Shown here one piece after another: positions 19,951-29,224 of a DNA stretch of 64,000 nt. Origin of the DNA: Elusimicrobiota bacterium (GTDB lineage: Bacteria; Elusimicrobiota; Elusimicrobia; Elusimicrobiales; UBA9959); contig DMES01000077.1 in assembly GCA_003450815.1 (NCBI GenBank), forward strand, positions 135,456-199,455, read 5' to 3'. Position numbers and translations under genes: made by a program. Below the pieces are notes generated by a model. It ran no database searches and was not told the origin of the DNA. It saw only the letters and a list, made by a program, of their open reading frames with translations. The stretch's first letter is position 1. The number at the start of each line of letters is the position of its first letter.

Positions 19951-21312
19951 ATGACTTACAAAGACCTTGAAAAAATAATAGCCGCCGGCGAGTCCGCGCA
20001 AGTGGAATTCAAAGAGTCATTCGGCGATGCCGTAATCGAATCTTTGGTTGCTATGGCCAATGCCAAAGGGGGGGCGGTGCTTGTGGGCATTGCGGACAGA
20101 GGGGAGGTAGCCGGCACAAGTATTCCCTTTAATGCAGCCAGTTCTTGGCTAAATGAAATCAAGACAAAAACTTCGCCTTCTCTCCTGCCGGATATCAAGT
20201 TCTTTGCTTATAAAAGTCTTAACCTCGCTATTCTGACCATCCCCGAATACCCCATCAAACCCGTATCTTTCAAGGGCCGCTATTTTCTCAGGGTAGGCAG
20301 TTCCAACCATCTTATGCGCGTTGAAGATGTGGCGCGTTCTCATTACAACACTTTCAATACCAGTTGGGATTACACTATTGCCAAAGAGCACAGCTTGGGG
20401 GATATCTCTCTTGAGAAGGTTGACAACTTTTTATCCTTTGCCAACAAGAACCGTGAAATAGCCCTCAACGATCCGCCTGTTTCCACCCTCCGGAAACTAG
20501 AGTTATTGAGAGCTGATGCCATATCAAAAGCTTGCTTCCTTCTTTTTATGAAGGAGGAATCTTTGCTGACAACCATTGAAATCGGGCGATTCCAGACGAA
20601 AACATTAATTAAGGATGCCACACGGATTAAAACGGATTTGTTTTCAGAGGTAGACGCCGCTTTTCAATTCCTGATAAAGCATTTGAGCAAGAAATATATA
20701 ATTACCGGTAAGCCGCAACGCGAGGAGCGCTGGGAATATCCGCTGGATGCGCTCAGGGAAATTATAATCAATGCGATAGTTCATCGTGATTACTCCTGTT
20801 CGTCCGATTCTGTAATTAAAATCTTTGACGACAAAATAGAGTTTTTTAATCCCGGGCGGCTGTTTGGAAATCTTACCGTTGCCAGACTGCTCAGGGGCGA
20901 CTACATTTCGACCATACGGAACAAGCAGATTGCCGGTATTTTTAAAGAAGCCGGTATTATGGAAAAGTATGGGTCGGGAATAGGAAGAATTATTGAGGCA
21001 TTTCGCAATAGCGGCCTGCCCGCTCCTAAATTCAGAGAACTTGGAGATGGTTTTCTGGTTACAGTTTATAATGAGACCCCCCAGAAAACCCCCCAGACCC
21101 CCCCCCAGAAAACCCCCCAGAAGATCAGCCTTGCTGATCGTATACTAAGCGTCATTGCGAGTAACCCGAGCCTGACCAGGATTGAGCTTGCCACTACGCT
21201 GTCTGTGAGTCCTGAGACAATTAAGGAATACCTTGAGAAACTGCGTAAAGCGGACCGCATTAGGAGAATCGGCCCCGACAAAGGCGGGCATTGGAAGGTG
21301 CTATCGCAATGA
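19951..21312 (+). CDS. AlbA_2 (Schlafen-like) / ATPase / winged-helix protein
   Basis: A 453-residue protein. The N-terminal AlbA_2 domain has AQVEFKESF and AMANAKGGAVLVGIADRGEV. The middle is the GHKL-like ATPase domain usual in this family, with EIIINAIVHRDYS, FFNPGRLF and IMEKYGSGIGRI. A low-complexity linker of TPQK-type repeats (about residues 375-390) leads to a C-terminal winged helix ending in GPDKGGHWKVLSQ. Family members are often called transcriptional regulators, and related proteins occur in defence islands; the role here is not known. The linker contains a run of nine C (21098-21106). I chose the ATG at 19951 over the TTG at 19945. Confidence 0.82.
   Translation: MTYKDLEKIIAAGESAQVEFKESFGDAVIESLVAMANAKGGAVLVGIADRGEVAGTSIPFNAASSWLNEIKTKTSPSLLPDIKFFAYKSLNLAILTIPEYPIKPVSFKGRYFLRVGSSNHLMRVEDVARSHYNTFNTSWDYTIAKEHSLGDISLEKVDNFLSFANKNREIALNDPPVSTLRKLELLRADAISKACFLLFMKEESLLTTIEIGRFQTKTLIKDATRIKTDLFSEVDAAFQFLIKHLSKKYIITGKPQREERWEYPLDALREIIINAIVHRDYSCSSDSVIKIFDDKIEFFNPGRLFGNLTVARLLRGDYISTIRNKQIAGIFKEAGIMEKYGSGIGRIIEAFRNSGLPAPKFRELGDGFLVTVYNETPQKTPQTPPQKTPQKISLADRILSVIASNPSLTRIELATTLSVSPETIKEYLEKLRKADRIRRIGPDKGGHWKVLSQ
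21098..21106 (+). repeat. Poly-C tract inside the AlbA_2 gene linker
   Basis: Nine consecutive C lie within a C-rich stretch (21076-21118) that encodes the TPQK/TPP linker. Slippage in such a run would shift the frame and remove the C-terminal winged helix. Confidence 0.7.
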
Positions 21313-21479
21313 ATATGTTTGGCCAAAAGGGGGAAAAAGAACGATTAATTAAAAAAGCTGCAACACTTGGCTTTTAAAATACGGTTTTCCTGGACCTTGT
21401 TGCATGTTGACAAACGATTTAATCAAAACCTGGTAGCTAATTTGTCTTATCAGATTCTGCTTGAAAGCATTGTGGAAAT

Positions 21480-22172
21480 ATGACAGACTTTACTCAAAGG
21501 CTTGCGATTGCATACAGTAAAAGAAAGCAGATTTCAGCTAACCGTTATTCTTTGCTAAATCCTGCTACTTTGTACATGGCGCAAGGCCGCGAGAAAGGTG
21601 TTTTGCGGATATTGAAAGACAAGTGCGCTGTCAACCTTTCAGGGAAACTAATATTAGATGTGGGTTGTGGAAGTGGCGGGGGACTTCTGGATTTTGTGCG
21701 GTATGGAGCCAACCCAAAAAATCTTTACGGGATAGATTTGCTTCCGGAGCGAGTGAAGAGCGCAGAGCAAAAGTTGCCATATAGCAATATCTATCAAGGC
21801 GATGCCGCTTCCGGGTTGCCTTGGCCTGACAGCCGCTTTGACATTGCTACTCAACTCACAGTTTTTACATCTATACTAGAAATGGATGTAAAGCAGGCAC
21901 TTGCGAAAGAAATTATCAGGGTTCTTAAGCCTAAAGGTTTTCTGTTGTGGTATGATTTTCATTTTGATAACCCTTCCAACAAAGATGTTAAAGGGGTTAA
22001 GAAAGCGGAGATTGAGCAACTATTCCCCAGATGTGTGGTAAGTCTTGAAAGAATCACCCTGGCCCCACCATTGTCCCGCTTAATCGCACCATACTCAACC
22101 ATTTGCTGCGCCCTGCTTGAAAAGATGAAGTTCCTGAACACACATTATATAGGATATATACAAAAACCATGA
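21480..22172 (+). CDS. Class I SAM-dependent methyltransferase
   Basis: A 230-residue methyltransferase. SAM motif I is LDVGCGSGGGLLDF (about residues 59-72). The acidic motif II region is NLYGIDLLPERV, followed by GDAASGLPWPDSRFDIA and a post-motif LKPKGFLLWYDFHF. The last 60 residues, with LAPPLSRLIAPYS, resemble methyltransferases from surface-polysaccharide loci. The substrate is unknown. The gene starts 167 bases after the AlbA_2 gene and 62 bases before the wzz-like gene. It is probably the first gene of the polysaccharide region, although its own transcription is possible. Confidence 0.8.
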   Translation: MTDFTQRLAIAYSKRKQISANRYSLLNPATLYMAQGREKGVLRILKDKCAVNLSGKLILDVGCGSGGGLLDFVRYGANPKNLYGIDLLPERVKSAEQKLPYSNIYQGDAASGLPWPDSRFDIATQLTVFTSILEMDVKQALAKEIIRVLKPKGFLLWYDFHFDNPSNKDVKGVKKAEIEQLFPRCVVSLERITLAPPLSRLIAPYSTICCALLEKMKFLNTHYIGYIQKP

Positions 22173-22234
22173 GCAAAAAATCTCTTTTCACTGATAAAAT
22201 GTAAAATATATACATAGCCGAGGATGCATTATAT

Positions 22235-23218
22235 ATGGAAACACAGACAGAAACACAGACAGAAACACAGGAAGATGTGATAAACCTGCTTGAATACTGG
22301 CGCGTAATATGGAAACGGAAAGTTTTCCTCATACTTCTTGTGACGGCAAGCGCTTTTGCCGGCGGTTTCTCTGCGCTGTTTATGCCGGATATATATTGTT
22401 CCACGGCAGTTATTACGCCGATAGGAAGTAAAGATGGAGTAGGCGGGATTCCCAGTATGGCTCAGCAGTTCAGCGGGCTGACCGGAATGATGTCCTCAGG
22501 CTCGTCCTCCATGGAGATAATGAATCTGCTGAAGTCGAACATCCTCAAAGAAAAAATGATTGAGAAGTATAATCTGTTGCCGGTGCTCTTTCCTAAACAA
22601 TGGGACGCAGAGAAGGGCGCGTGGAAGCAGGTAGAGAAGAAAAAGCAAGGGTTGAGTATCAGGAAAATTCTGGGTACACTTATCCCAAAAATCAGACCGG
22701 TACAACCCAAAGCCATAAGTAAAATGGAAGATGATGGGTCTCCGACCGTATGGCAGAGCATTCGGGCGCTTAATGGAATGATCGCAGTGCGAAACAACGT
22801 AAGGGATAACGTTATAACGATAGCCATAGAATTTGACGATCCTGAACTGGCGGCAAAGCTGGTTGATTATCTGCTAACCACCTTGAATGACTATATGCGG
22901 GGCGAGGCTAAAAGGGTGGCGCAGGCCAACAGAAGATATCTTGAAGAGCAGCTGAGTAAGACAGCCGACCCCCTGATAAGACAGAAGATCTACAATCTGA
23001 TGGCTTCACAGATAGAAACCGCCATGATGAGCGAGGTGAAAGAAAATTTTGCCTTTAAAATCATTGACCCGTCGAAAGCGCCTGATATAAAAATAAAGCC
23101 TGTCAGGCGCAATGTGGTACTGTCTTGGGTTGCCAGCTCCCTTTTGATGGGGTTGTTTATAGTGTTTTTTTTGGACTATATCGGTAAAATGAAGAATCGG
23201 GAGGGAAAAGAAAAATGA
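22235..23218 (+). CDS. Wzz-like polysaccharide chain-length regulator / co-polymerase
   Basis: A 327-residue inner-membrane protein of the Wzz/GumC family, which sets glycan length and links synthesis to export. It has a helix near residues 31-52, a long periplasmic region with a helical stretch (DYMRGEAKRVAQANRRYLEEQL), and a second helix near 298-318 (VVLSWVASSLLMGLFIVFFL), followed by a short basic tail. No tyrosine kinase domain is attached. The start follows GAGG. The first codons carry a 12-base tandem repeat giving ETQTETQTETQ. The stop overlaps the next gene by 4 bases. Upstream 22173-22234 probably holds the locus promoter. Confidence 0.88.
   Translation: METQTETQTETQEDVINLLEYWRVIWKRKVFLILLVTASAFAGGFSALFMPDIYCSTAVITPIGSKDGVGGIPSMAQQFSGLTGMMSSGSSSMEIMNLLKSNILKEKMIEKYNLLPVLFPKQWDAEKGAWKQVEKKKQGLSIRKILGTLIPKIRPVQPKAISKMEDDGSPTVWQSIRALNGMIAVRNNVRDNVITIAIEFDDPELAAKLVDYLLTTLNDYMRGEAKRVAQANRRYLEEQLSKTADPLIRQKIYNLMASQIETAMMSEVKENFAFKIIDPSKAPDIKIKPVRRNVVLSWVASSLLMGLFIVFFLDYIGKMKNREGKEK
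22239..22270 (+). repeat. 12-base tandem repeat at the start of the wzz-like gene
   Basis: The unit AAACACAGACAG occurs 2.7 times (22239, 22251, 22263) and encodes ETQT repeats in the cytoplasmic tail. The unit length keeps the frame, so copy-number change would only alter tail length. Confidence 0.8.
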
Positions 23219-26200
23219 ATTTCAGCTTTAAAATCAAACAAAACCATGCCGCAATCTTTTTTATGTGTCTGTTCCAGGCTGTTTTCTTGAAAGCTCCCGG
23301 CAACCTATTTGCCCAAAATAAAAGCATTGACACGGTACAGGCAGCCGCCATAGAAAGCGCTCTTGCGACAGCGGGGGTTGATAAAAAGTTTGTCATAGAA
23401 AACAGCCCGCTGGCGGCGGGGGTTGAAAAAGGGTTTAGCATAAAAGACATCAAAGCGTCCGCGGAAGCAGAAAAAGAGCCTGACTCCGTGATAGCCGAAA
23501 AGATAAAGAAAGAGAAAAAACCGGAAAATAGATTTGCGGCCCAACAGATGCAAGAGATTCCCAAAGGGCCGCAGAAGTTCGGCGCGGAACTCTTTTACCC
23601 GGCGCGCGGCAGGATAAGGATGATGGAAAAGGGGCTTACAGACGGCTGGTTGCCCGAGACTAACCATAGAGATGCCCTTACCGGCTTTGTGGGGCCTTTG
23701 GACATGGCAGCGGCGTATGTAAACGCCACCATGCCGCCGTCATACATACTCAATCCGGGTGACCAGTTGATTATTAATTTCTGGGGCGACAACATCGAAC
23801 TGATGACGGTTAAACTGCTTGTTGATGAAAAAGGAGAAGTGGGCATACCTAAGGTTGGGATGCTAGTGGTGCGCGGGATGAGTCTTCCCCAATTCCAAGA
23901 GGCCGTTAAAAAACAGCTTGACCGCGTTTTCAGGGGCAATGTAAGCCTTATAGCCACGCTTGACAAGCTGCGGAGCATACAGATATTCGTCACGGGAGAA
24001 GCCTTCCGCCCCGGCAATTACGCCGTAAGCGCCGTTTCAACACTTTTTAACGCGCTTTACGCCTGCGGCGGCCCCAACGACAATGGCTCTTTGAGGGATA
24101 TAAAGCTGATACGCGACGGGAAAACCTCAACCGTTGATTTTTACAGCTACCTCATAAACGGAGACAGTGCGCAGGATTATCCACTGCTGGCCGGCGATGT
24201 TATTTTTATCTCCAAGGCCAGAAAGCAGGTAACCATAGACGGGGAAGTGTATCGCCCGGCCATATACGAGCTGAAAGAAGAGGCGGAAAAGCTTAGCGAT
24301 TTGATTAAACTGGCCGACGGCGTAAAGCCAACGGCGGTAAAGCAGCAGGTGCAGATTATATCCGTTATCCCCAACAAGGAAAGGGTCATAATGGATATTG
24401 ATCTGACAAAAGAAGGGCCTTCCTCCAACCCCGTTTTAATTGACAATGATACGGTTATGATCTTCACGGTACCCATGTCTATTGGCAATATGGTAACACT
24501 GGAGGGCAAGGCGGCAAGGCCGGGAAAATACGAGCTTAAGAAGGATATGCGGGTTGCCGACCTTTTCACGGCCATAAACCCGCCCCTCGGAGAGGCCTAT
24601 CTGGACAGAGCGGATATTATAAGGCTGAACAAAGACAGGAAAACCACCGCGTTGCTATCGGTGGATCTGGGCAAGGCTTTGGCAAAGGACCTGGCGCACA
24701 ATATACCGCTTTACCCGATGGACAGGATAATTGTTTACTCAAAATGGGATGTTAAATTCCTTCAGCCGCGCAGGGTGGTTATTACCGGCGCAGTCCAGAA
24801 GCCCGGGGATTACGAGCGCTCTGACGGTATGATGGTTAAAGACCTGCTGGTTATGGCCGGCGGCGCTATGCCAAACGCCTATCTTGACAGGGCGGAACTG
24901 CTGAGGTACGACTATGCAACGGGGAAATACACCAATATTGAGCTGAACATCATAAAAGCGCAGGAGGGGTCGGACTCTGACAACCTCCTTCTTCAGGATG
25001 GGGATAATGTTACCCTGTATACCAACGAGGAAAAGACTTTCACCCCGGCGCGAGTAGTGTCTATTGAAGGTTACATCCAAAGGCCGGGCAAATATACGCG
25101 GTTTGAAGGCATGAAGATAAAAGACCTGCTGGACATGGCGGGCGGAGCACTGCCGGGCGCACATGACAGGATAGAGCTGGCAAGCGCAAGGACTAAAGGA
25201 AAAACTGAGATTCAAACACTCAGCCTGGCGTTAATAGCCAAGGATGACGCCGGCCAGAACATACTGGTTAAGGACGGGGACATGGTAACCGTTCTTGGAG
25301 AATCGGATTTTTATGGAACCCCCCGCTGGGTAAAAGTGGAGGGAGAGGTAAAGACGCCGGGTAGCTATGCTTTGTACGGTAAAAATGACAGGTTAAGCGA
25401 CATCATCCGCAGGGCGGGTGGGGTTACGGAATTCGCGCATATAAAGGGGACTGTCTTTATGCGCAGGGCGGAATATCTTCCTTCAGATAACCAGAAAAAC
25501 GATGTTCTTCGGGTTAACAAGATGTTGGAGGAGGGGAACCTCTTGGAGTACGAGCGGCAGGTGGCCAAAAACAGGCTTCTTATGCAGAAGGAGTTTGGCG
25601 CCAAAGAAGCAGCCCAACCTTTAAGTTCCAATACCTCCATAGTAACAAGCGGCGCGTCTTCGGCCCAGGCAGCCGCAATCGGTTCGGCTCCCGGAGTAGC
25701 GCTGGCGGCGGGCCAGACAGTAGCGGGTGTTATGGATATTTTTGGCGCCTTACCGGGCATTGCCGGCAGAGCAAGAAAGCTTGGGGAGTACGAACTTAAT
25801 CAGTCAAACCGAATTGTTGTCAATATTAAAGAAGCCCTGGCAAACAAAGGGGATAAAGAGGACTTGACGCTTATGGAGGGCGATACGATTTTTATCCCGC
25901 AAAAAGAGGAAACGGTAAGTGTTATAGGAGCGGTGATGCGGCCCACCACGGTGCATCACAACAGCGCCAGGTACATGGACTATATAAAAATGTCGGGGGA
26001 TTATACCGATGACGCAAACACCGCCAGGACCATGGTAATGCGGGTGGATGGCAGCATCTGCCAGGCAAAAAATGTAAAAGCCATAGAGCCGGGCGATATA
26101 ATATATGTCCCGACCAAGGTGATGGTCGCCGAGGTGGTTGAAAAATCAGACAAGGTTATAGGCGTAATAAAGTACGCATTGACCACGGTGGCAAGCGTGG

Positions 26201-26232
26201 TTGTATTCCTGGCGCTGCTGCATATGTTTTAA
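23215..26232 (+). CDS. Large Wza-like polysaccharide export protein with seven SLBB repeats
   Basis: A 1005-residue export protein. A Sec signal peptide ends near residue 33 (NLFAQ) with no lipobox cysteine. A Poly_export domain starts about residue 172 (PPSYILNPGDQLIINFWG). SLBB-type repeats follow near residues 255, 339, 426, 520, 613, 705 and 899, each with a G-x-x-x-PG-Y pattern such as GAVQKPGDY and GYIQRPGKY. An alanine-rich stretch lies near 800-850. A C-terminal hydrophobic segment (about 983-1003) could span a membrane. Classical Wza is about 380 residues with few SLBB domains, so this is a long version. It overlaps the wzz-like gene by 4 bases and likely forms the envelope-spanning export channel with it. 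Confidence 0.9.
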   Translation: MNFSFKIKQNHAAIFFMCLFQAVFLKAPGNLFAQNKSIDTVQAAAIESALATAGVDKKFVIENSPLAAGVEKGFSIKDIKASAEAEKEPDSVIAEKIKKEKKPENRFAAQQMQEIPKGPQKFGAELFYPARGRIRMMEKGLTDGWLPETNHRDALTGFVGPLDMAAAYVNATMPPSYILNPGDQLIINFWGDNIELMTVKLLVDEKGEVGIPKVGMLVVRGMSLPQFQEAVKKQLDRVFRGNVSLIATLDKLRSIQIFVTGEAFRPGNYAVSAVSTLFNALYACGGPNDNGSLRDIKLIRDGKTSTVDFYSYLINGDSAQDYPLLAGDVIFISKARKQVTIDGEVYRPAIYELKEEAEKLSDLIKLADGVKPTAVKQQVQIISVIPNKERVIMDIDLTKEGPSSNPVLIDNDTVMIFTVPMSIGNMVTLEGKAARPGKYELKKDMRVADLFTAINPPLGEAYLDRADIIRLNKDRKTTALLSVDLGKALAKDLAHNIPLYPMDRIIVYSKWDVKFLQPRRVVITGAVQKPGDYERSDGMMVKDLLVMAGGAMPNAYLDRAELLRYDYATGKYTNIELNIIKAQEGSDSDNLLLQDGDNVTLYTNEEKTFTPARVVSIEGYIQRPGKYTRFEGMKIKDLLDMAGGALPGAHDRIELASARTKGKTEIQTLSLALIAKDDAGQNILVKDGDMVTVLGESDFYGTPRWVKVEGEVKTPGSYALYGKNDRLSDIIRRAGGVTEFAHIKGTVFMRRAEYLPSDNQKNDVLRVNKMLEEGNLLEYERQVAKNRLLMQKEFGAKEAAQPLSSNTSIVTSGASSAQAAAIGSAPGVALAAGQTVAGVMDIFGALPGIAGRARKLGEYELNQSNRIVVNIKEALANKGDKEDLTLMEGDTIFIPQKEETVSVIGAVMRPTTVHHNSARYMDYIKMSGDYTDDANTARTMVMRVDGSICQAKNVKAIEPGDIIYVPTKVMVAEVVEKSDKVIGVIKYALTTVASVVVFLALLHMF

Positions 26233-26249
26233 GTACAGCTGTATTGAAG

Positions 26250-26267
26250 GCGGCCGTAAGCGGCCGC
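26250..26267. other. Short GC-rich hairpin downstream of the export protein gene
   Basis: A 7-bp stem GCGGCCG / CGGCCGC with loop TAAG lies in the 72-base gap before the ABC permease gene. No T tract follows; it may mark an mRNA processing point. Confidence 0.4.
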
Positions 26268-26304
26268 AACCGGCTGGTTTACTGCGCGGCGGTTTTTAAA
26301 CATT

Positions 26305-27132
26305 ATGAACACCGAAAGGAAGCTGGTTATTGAGGCGGGCCGGATGGAAAAGCACTACTGGGCAGACCTGTGGCAATACAGGGAGCTTTTCTATTTCCTT
26401 GCCTGGCGCGACATACTTGTAAGGTATAAGCAGACGGTTATCGGGGTCCTTTGGGCCGTGATAAGGCCGTTTATCACCATGGTGATATTCACCATTATTT
26501 TCGGAAAACTCGCCAAACTGCCTTCCAACGGAGCCCCGTATCCGGTGCTGGTTTTTTCGGCTATGCTGCCCTGGCAGTTTTTCGCCGCTTCTTTGGGGGA
26601 TGCCAGCGCAAGCCTGGTTGGCAACGCCAATCTTATTTCCAAAATATATTTCCCCCGCATTATCATCCCCGCCAGCACGGTTATCTCCGGATTTGTGGAT
26701 TTTATGATCTCATTTTCCATGCTTGCCGCGCTTATGGCCTGGTACAGGTTTATTCCGGACTGGAGGATTGTTACTCTGCCGTTGTTTACACTGCTGGCCA
26801 TAGCCGTTTCCATGGGTATAGGACTCTGGTTTACCGCGTTAAATGTAAAGTACAGGGATTTCCGTTATATAGTTCCGTTTATTGTGCAGTTCGGGCTGTA
26901 TGTCTCCCCCGTCGGTTTCAGCAGCACTGTGATTCCAGATAAATGGCGGCTTCTGTACTCGCTTAACCCGATGGTGGGTGTTATTGACGGATTCAGGTGG
27001 GCGATATTGGGCGGCAGTAATGCTATTTACTGGCCCGGCTTCCTGCTATCGGTTCTGCTGGTGCTTGTTATTCTAGCCGGGAGCATCAGGTATTTCCGAA
27101 GCGTCGAAAGAACTTTCGCTGATATAATTTAA
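26305..27132 (+). CDS. ABC-2 type polysaccharide transporter permease (Wzm-like)
   Basis: A 275-residue inner-membrane permease of the ABC-2 family for export of lipid-linked polysaccharide. The N-terminal cytoplasmic part has the family motif FLAWRDILVRYKQTVIGVLWAVIRP. About six membrane helices follow, with the C-terminal pattern YSLNPMVGVIDGFRWAILG typical of Wzm/KpsM-type O-antigen permeases. The next gene, its ATPase, overlaps by one base (TAATG), so they are translationally coupled. The pair implies that at least one glycan is finished in the cytoplasm and exported whole. Confidence 0.93.
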   Translation: MNTERKLVIEAGRMEKHYWADLWQYRELFYFLAWRDILVRYKQTVIGVLWAVIRPFITMVIFTIIFGKLAKLPSNGAPYPVLVFSAMLPWQFFAASLGDASASLVGNANLISKIYFPRIIIPASTVISGFVDFMISFSMLAALMAWYRFIPDWRIVTLPLFTLLAIAVSMGIGLWFTALNVKYRDFRYIVPFIVQFGLYVSPVGFSSTVIPDKWRLLYSLNPMVGVIDGFRWAILGGSNAIYWPGFLLSVLLVLVILAGSIRYFRSVERTFADII

Positions 27133-28385
27133 TGATCGCAATAAAAGTTGAAAACCTCTCTAAAAAGTACATAATTTCCCATCAGAAGCGGGAACGCTAT
27201 ACCGCGCTCAGGGATGTTCTTGCCAGGAAGGCGAAAGAAATATTTTCCAGCCGGAAAAGCCCCCAAATAACAACAGAGGATTTTTACGCGCTCAAAGATG
27301 TTTCTTTCGAGGTGCAATGCGGCGACCGTATCGGAATAATAGGCCGAAACGGCGCCGGGAAATCCACGCTGCTTAAAATTCTCAGCAGGATAACGGAGCC
27401 CACAAAAGGCAGGGTGACGCTCAACGGCAGGGTGGCAAGCCTCCTGGAGGTGGGAACCGGGTTCCACCCCGAACTTACGGGCCGGGAAAACATTTTTTTA
27501 AACGGCGCCATACTGGGCATGTCAAAAGCGGAAATAAAAAGAAAATTTGACGAAATAGTGGCCTTTGCCGAAACGGAAAAATTTCTTGACACTCCCGTAA
27601 AGTATTATTCGTCGGGAATGTATGTGCGGCTCGCTTTTGCGGTGGCCGCTCATCTTGAACCCGAAATACTTGTGGTGGACGAAGTCCTGGCGGTAGGGGA
27701 CGCTCAATTCCAGAAAAAATGCATGAACAAAATGGGCAGTGTCGCTCAGGAGGGACGGACGGTCCTTTTTGTCAGCCACAATATAGGCGCTATCAGGAAA
27801 CTTTGCAATAAAGCGGTGCTTTTGAAAAACGGGAAACTGCAGGCTCAGGGAGAAGTTTCGGAAGTGGTGAACAGATATATCTGCGACATTGAAAATACCG
27901 GCATGGAAACCGATTTCGCCGCAATTATAGCCAGACTTCCGCATGAACCCGCGTTTAAATTTACGGGCATTGAGGTTGAAAAGCACGATGCCGGCCCGGG
28001 AATGCGGTTCATATATACCAAAGATATCAATATTGCGCTGAAATATGAGGTTATGGAAGCCAAAAGCAAGCTTTTTGTTGTTCTGGAAATTCTGGACTCG
28101 GAAGGCAATGTGCTGGTGGAATCTTTTCACAATCCCCGCGATCTTAACCCTGTGCCCAAGGGCGCATATGTTTCGCGAGCGGTGCTTCCGGGCGGATTCC
28201 TGCTTCCGCGCGTTTACGAAGTGCGCATATACGCCGGGATTTTCGGCGAACGGGATTTTTTCCGGCCGCCGGTATCGTTTGTGATGGAAACAGTTCATGA
28301 CGGGGCTGCGGACATGGTTTACGACACCAGGCCTCTTCAGGGGAGATTCGTCCTGCCGGTGAAATGGGACAATGTGAAGTTATGA
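27132..28385 (+). CDS. ABC polysaccharide transporter ATPase with Wzt C-terminal domain
   Basis: A 417-residue ATPase partner of the permease. Walker A is GRNGAGKST (residues 71-79), the ABC signature is SSGMYVRL (near 160), Walker B is ILVVDEV (near 180), and the switch histidine is in FVSHN. Residues from about 255 onward form a beta-rich Wzt_C-type domain (FKFTGIEVEKH to GRFVLPVKW), which in known systems binds the modified end of the glycan and gives substrate choice. Its presence suggests that the exported glycan carries a terminal modification, for which the methyltransferase just downstream is a candidate. The stop overlaps that gene by 4 bases. Confidence 0.93.
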   Translation: MIAIKVENLSKKYIISHQKRERYTALRDVLARKAKEIFSSRKSPQITTEDFYALKDVSFEVQCGDRIGIIGRNGAGKSTLLKILSRITEPTKGRVTLNGRVASLLEVGTGFHPELTGRENIFLNGAILGMSKAEIKRKFDEIVAFAETEKFLDTPVKYYSSGMYVRLAFAVAAHLEPEILVVDEVLAVGDAQFQKKCMNKMGSVAQEGRTVLFVSHNIGAIRKLCNKAVLLKNGKLQAQGEVSEVVNRYICDIENTGMETDFAAIIARLPHEPAFKFTGIEVEKHDAGPGMRFIYTKDINIALKYEVMEAKSKLFVVLEILDSEGNVLVESFHNPRDLNPVPKGAYVSRAVLPGGFLLPRVYEVRIYAGIFGERDFFRPPVSFVMETVHDGAADMVYDTRPLQGRFVLPVKWDNVKL

Positions 28386-29224
28386 AATGTTATTTGTGCG
28401 GTTCAGCAGAACATGTTGAAAGGCCCGGAAAAGTCCGCGACAATGCCGGGCTTAAAGTGTATGAATGCCTCTCCTGCGGCCTTGTATTTTTGTCTTCGTT
28501 CAAACACATCGGTAAAGGTTTTTACGAACAGTCCGGAATGCACGGCGGCGATGTTCCGCTGGAGAATTGGCTTAAGGAAACCGCTCCTGACGATGAGCGG
28601 CGGTTCCGCTTTCTTGAACAGTATATGCGCGGCAAATCGGTTCTGGATTTCGGCTGCGGCAACGGCGGCTTTATTGAAAGGGCCGCTGCGGTGGCAGACG
28701 GAGTCTCCGGCCTGGAGCCGGAACAGAGGCTTAAAGCTTATTTTCAGAAAAAAGGGATCCGTGTGTTTCCCGAGATAAGCGGTCTGAAAGAAAAATGGGA
28801 TATCATTACCATGTTCCATGTGCTTGAGCACCTTCCGGACCCGCGAAAGACGCTAAAGGAGCTTGCCGGGAAGCTCAAGCCGGGGGGAAAAGTTATCGTA
28901 GAGGTTCCCAACTCAAAGGACGCTTTGCTGACGCTTTATAAAAGCGGACCGTTTTCAGAATTTACATATTGGAGCTGCCATCTTTTTCTGTTCAATGCCG
29001 CCACCCTTTCCGCCGTGGCTGAGCAGGCCGGGTACAGGGTGGAATTTATAAAGCATATTCAGAGATATCCTGTTTCGAACCACCTGCACTGGCTGGCCGA
29101 AGGAAAGCCGGGGGGGCACTCGAAATGGCAGTTCGTCGACTCTCCGGAATTAAACTCGGCTTATGAAAATTCGCTGGGCGGGCTTGGCATAACCGACACT
29201 GTTATGGCGGGACTGAGCATATGA
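28382..29224 (+). CDS. Class I methyltransferase with N-terminal zinc ribbon
   Basis: A 280-residue methyltransferase. The N-terminus has two CxxC pairs (Cys3/Cys6 and Cys29/Cys32), a zinc ribbon common in sugar methyltransferases. SAM motif I is VLDFGCGNGGF (near residue 87), followed by MFHVLEHLPDPRKTL and LKPGGKVIVEVPN. The start ATG at 28382 overlaps the stop of the Wzt gene. It lies directly after the ABC exporter, so it may cap or modify the exported glycan, as methyl groups do in some ABC-dependent O antigens. That role is an inference. It also overlaps the next gene by 4 bases. Confidence 0.8.
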   Translation: MKCYLCGSAEHVERPGKVRDNAGLKVYECLSCGLVFLSSFKHIGKGFYEQSGMHGGDVPLENWLKETAPDDERRFRFLEQYMRGKSVLDFGCGNGGFIERAAAVADGVSGLEPEQRLKAYFQKKGIRVFPEISGLKEKWDIITMFHVLEHLPDPRKTLKELAGKLKPGGKVIVEVPNSKDALLTLYKSGPFSEFTYWSCHLFLFNAATLSAVAEQAGYRVEFIKHIQRYPVSNHLHWLAEGKPGGHSKWQFVDSPELNSAYENSLGGLGITDTVMAGLSI

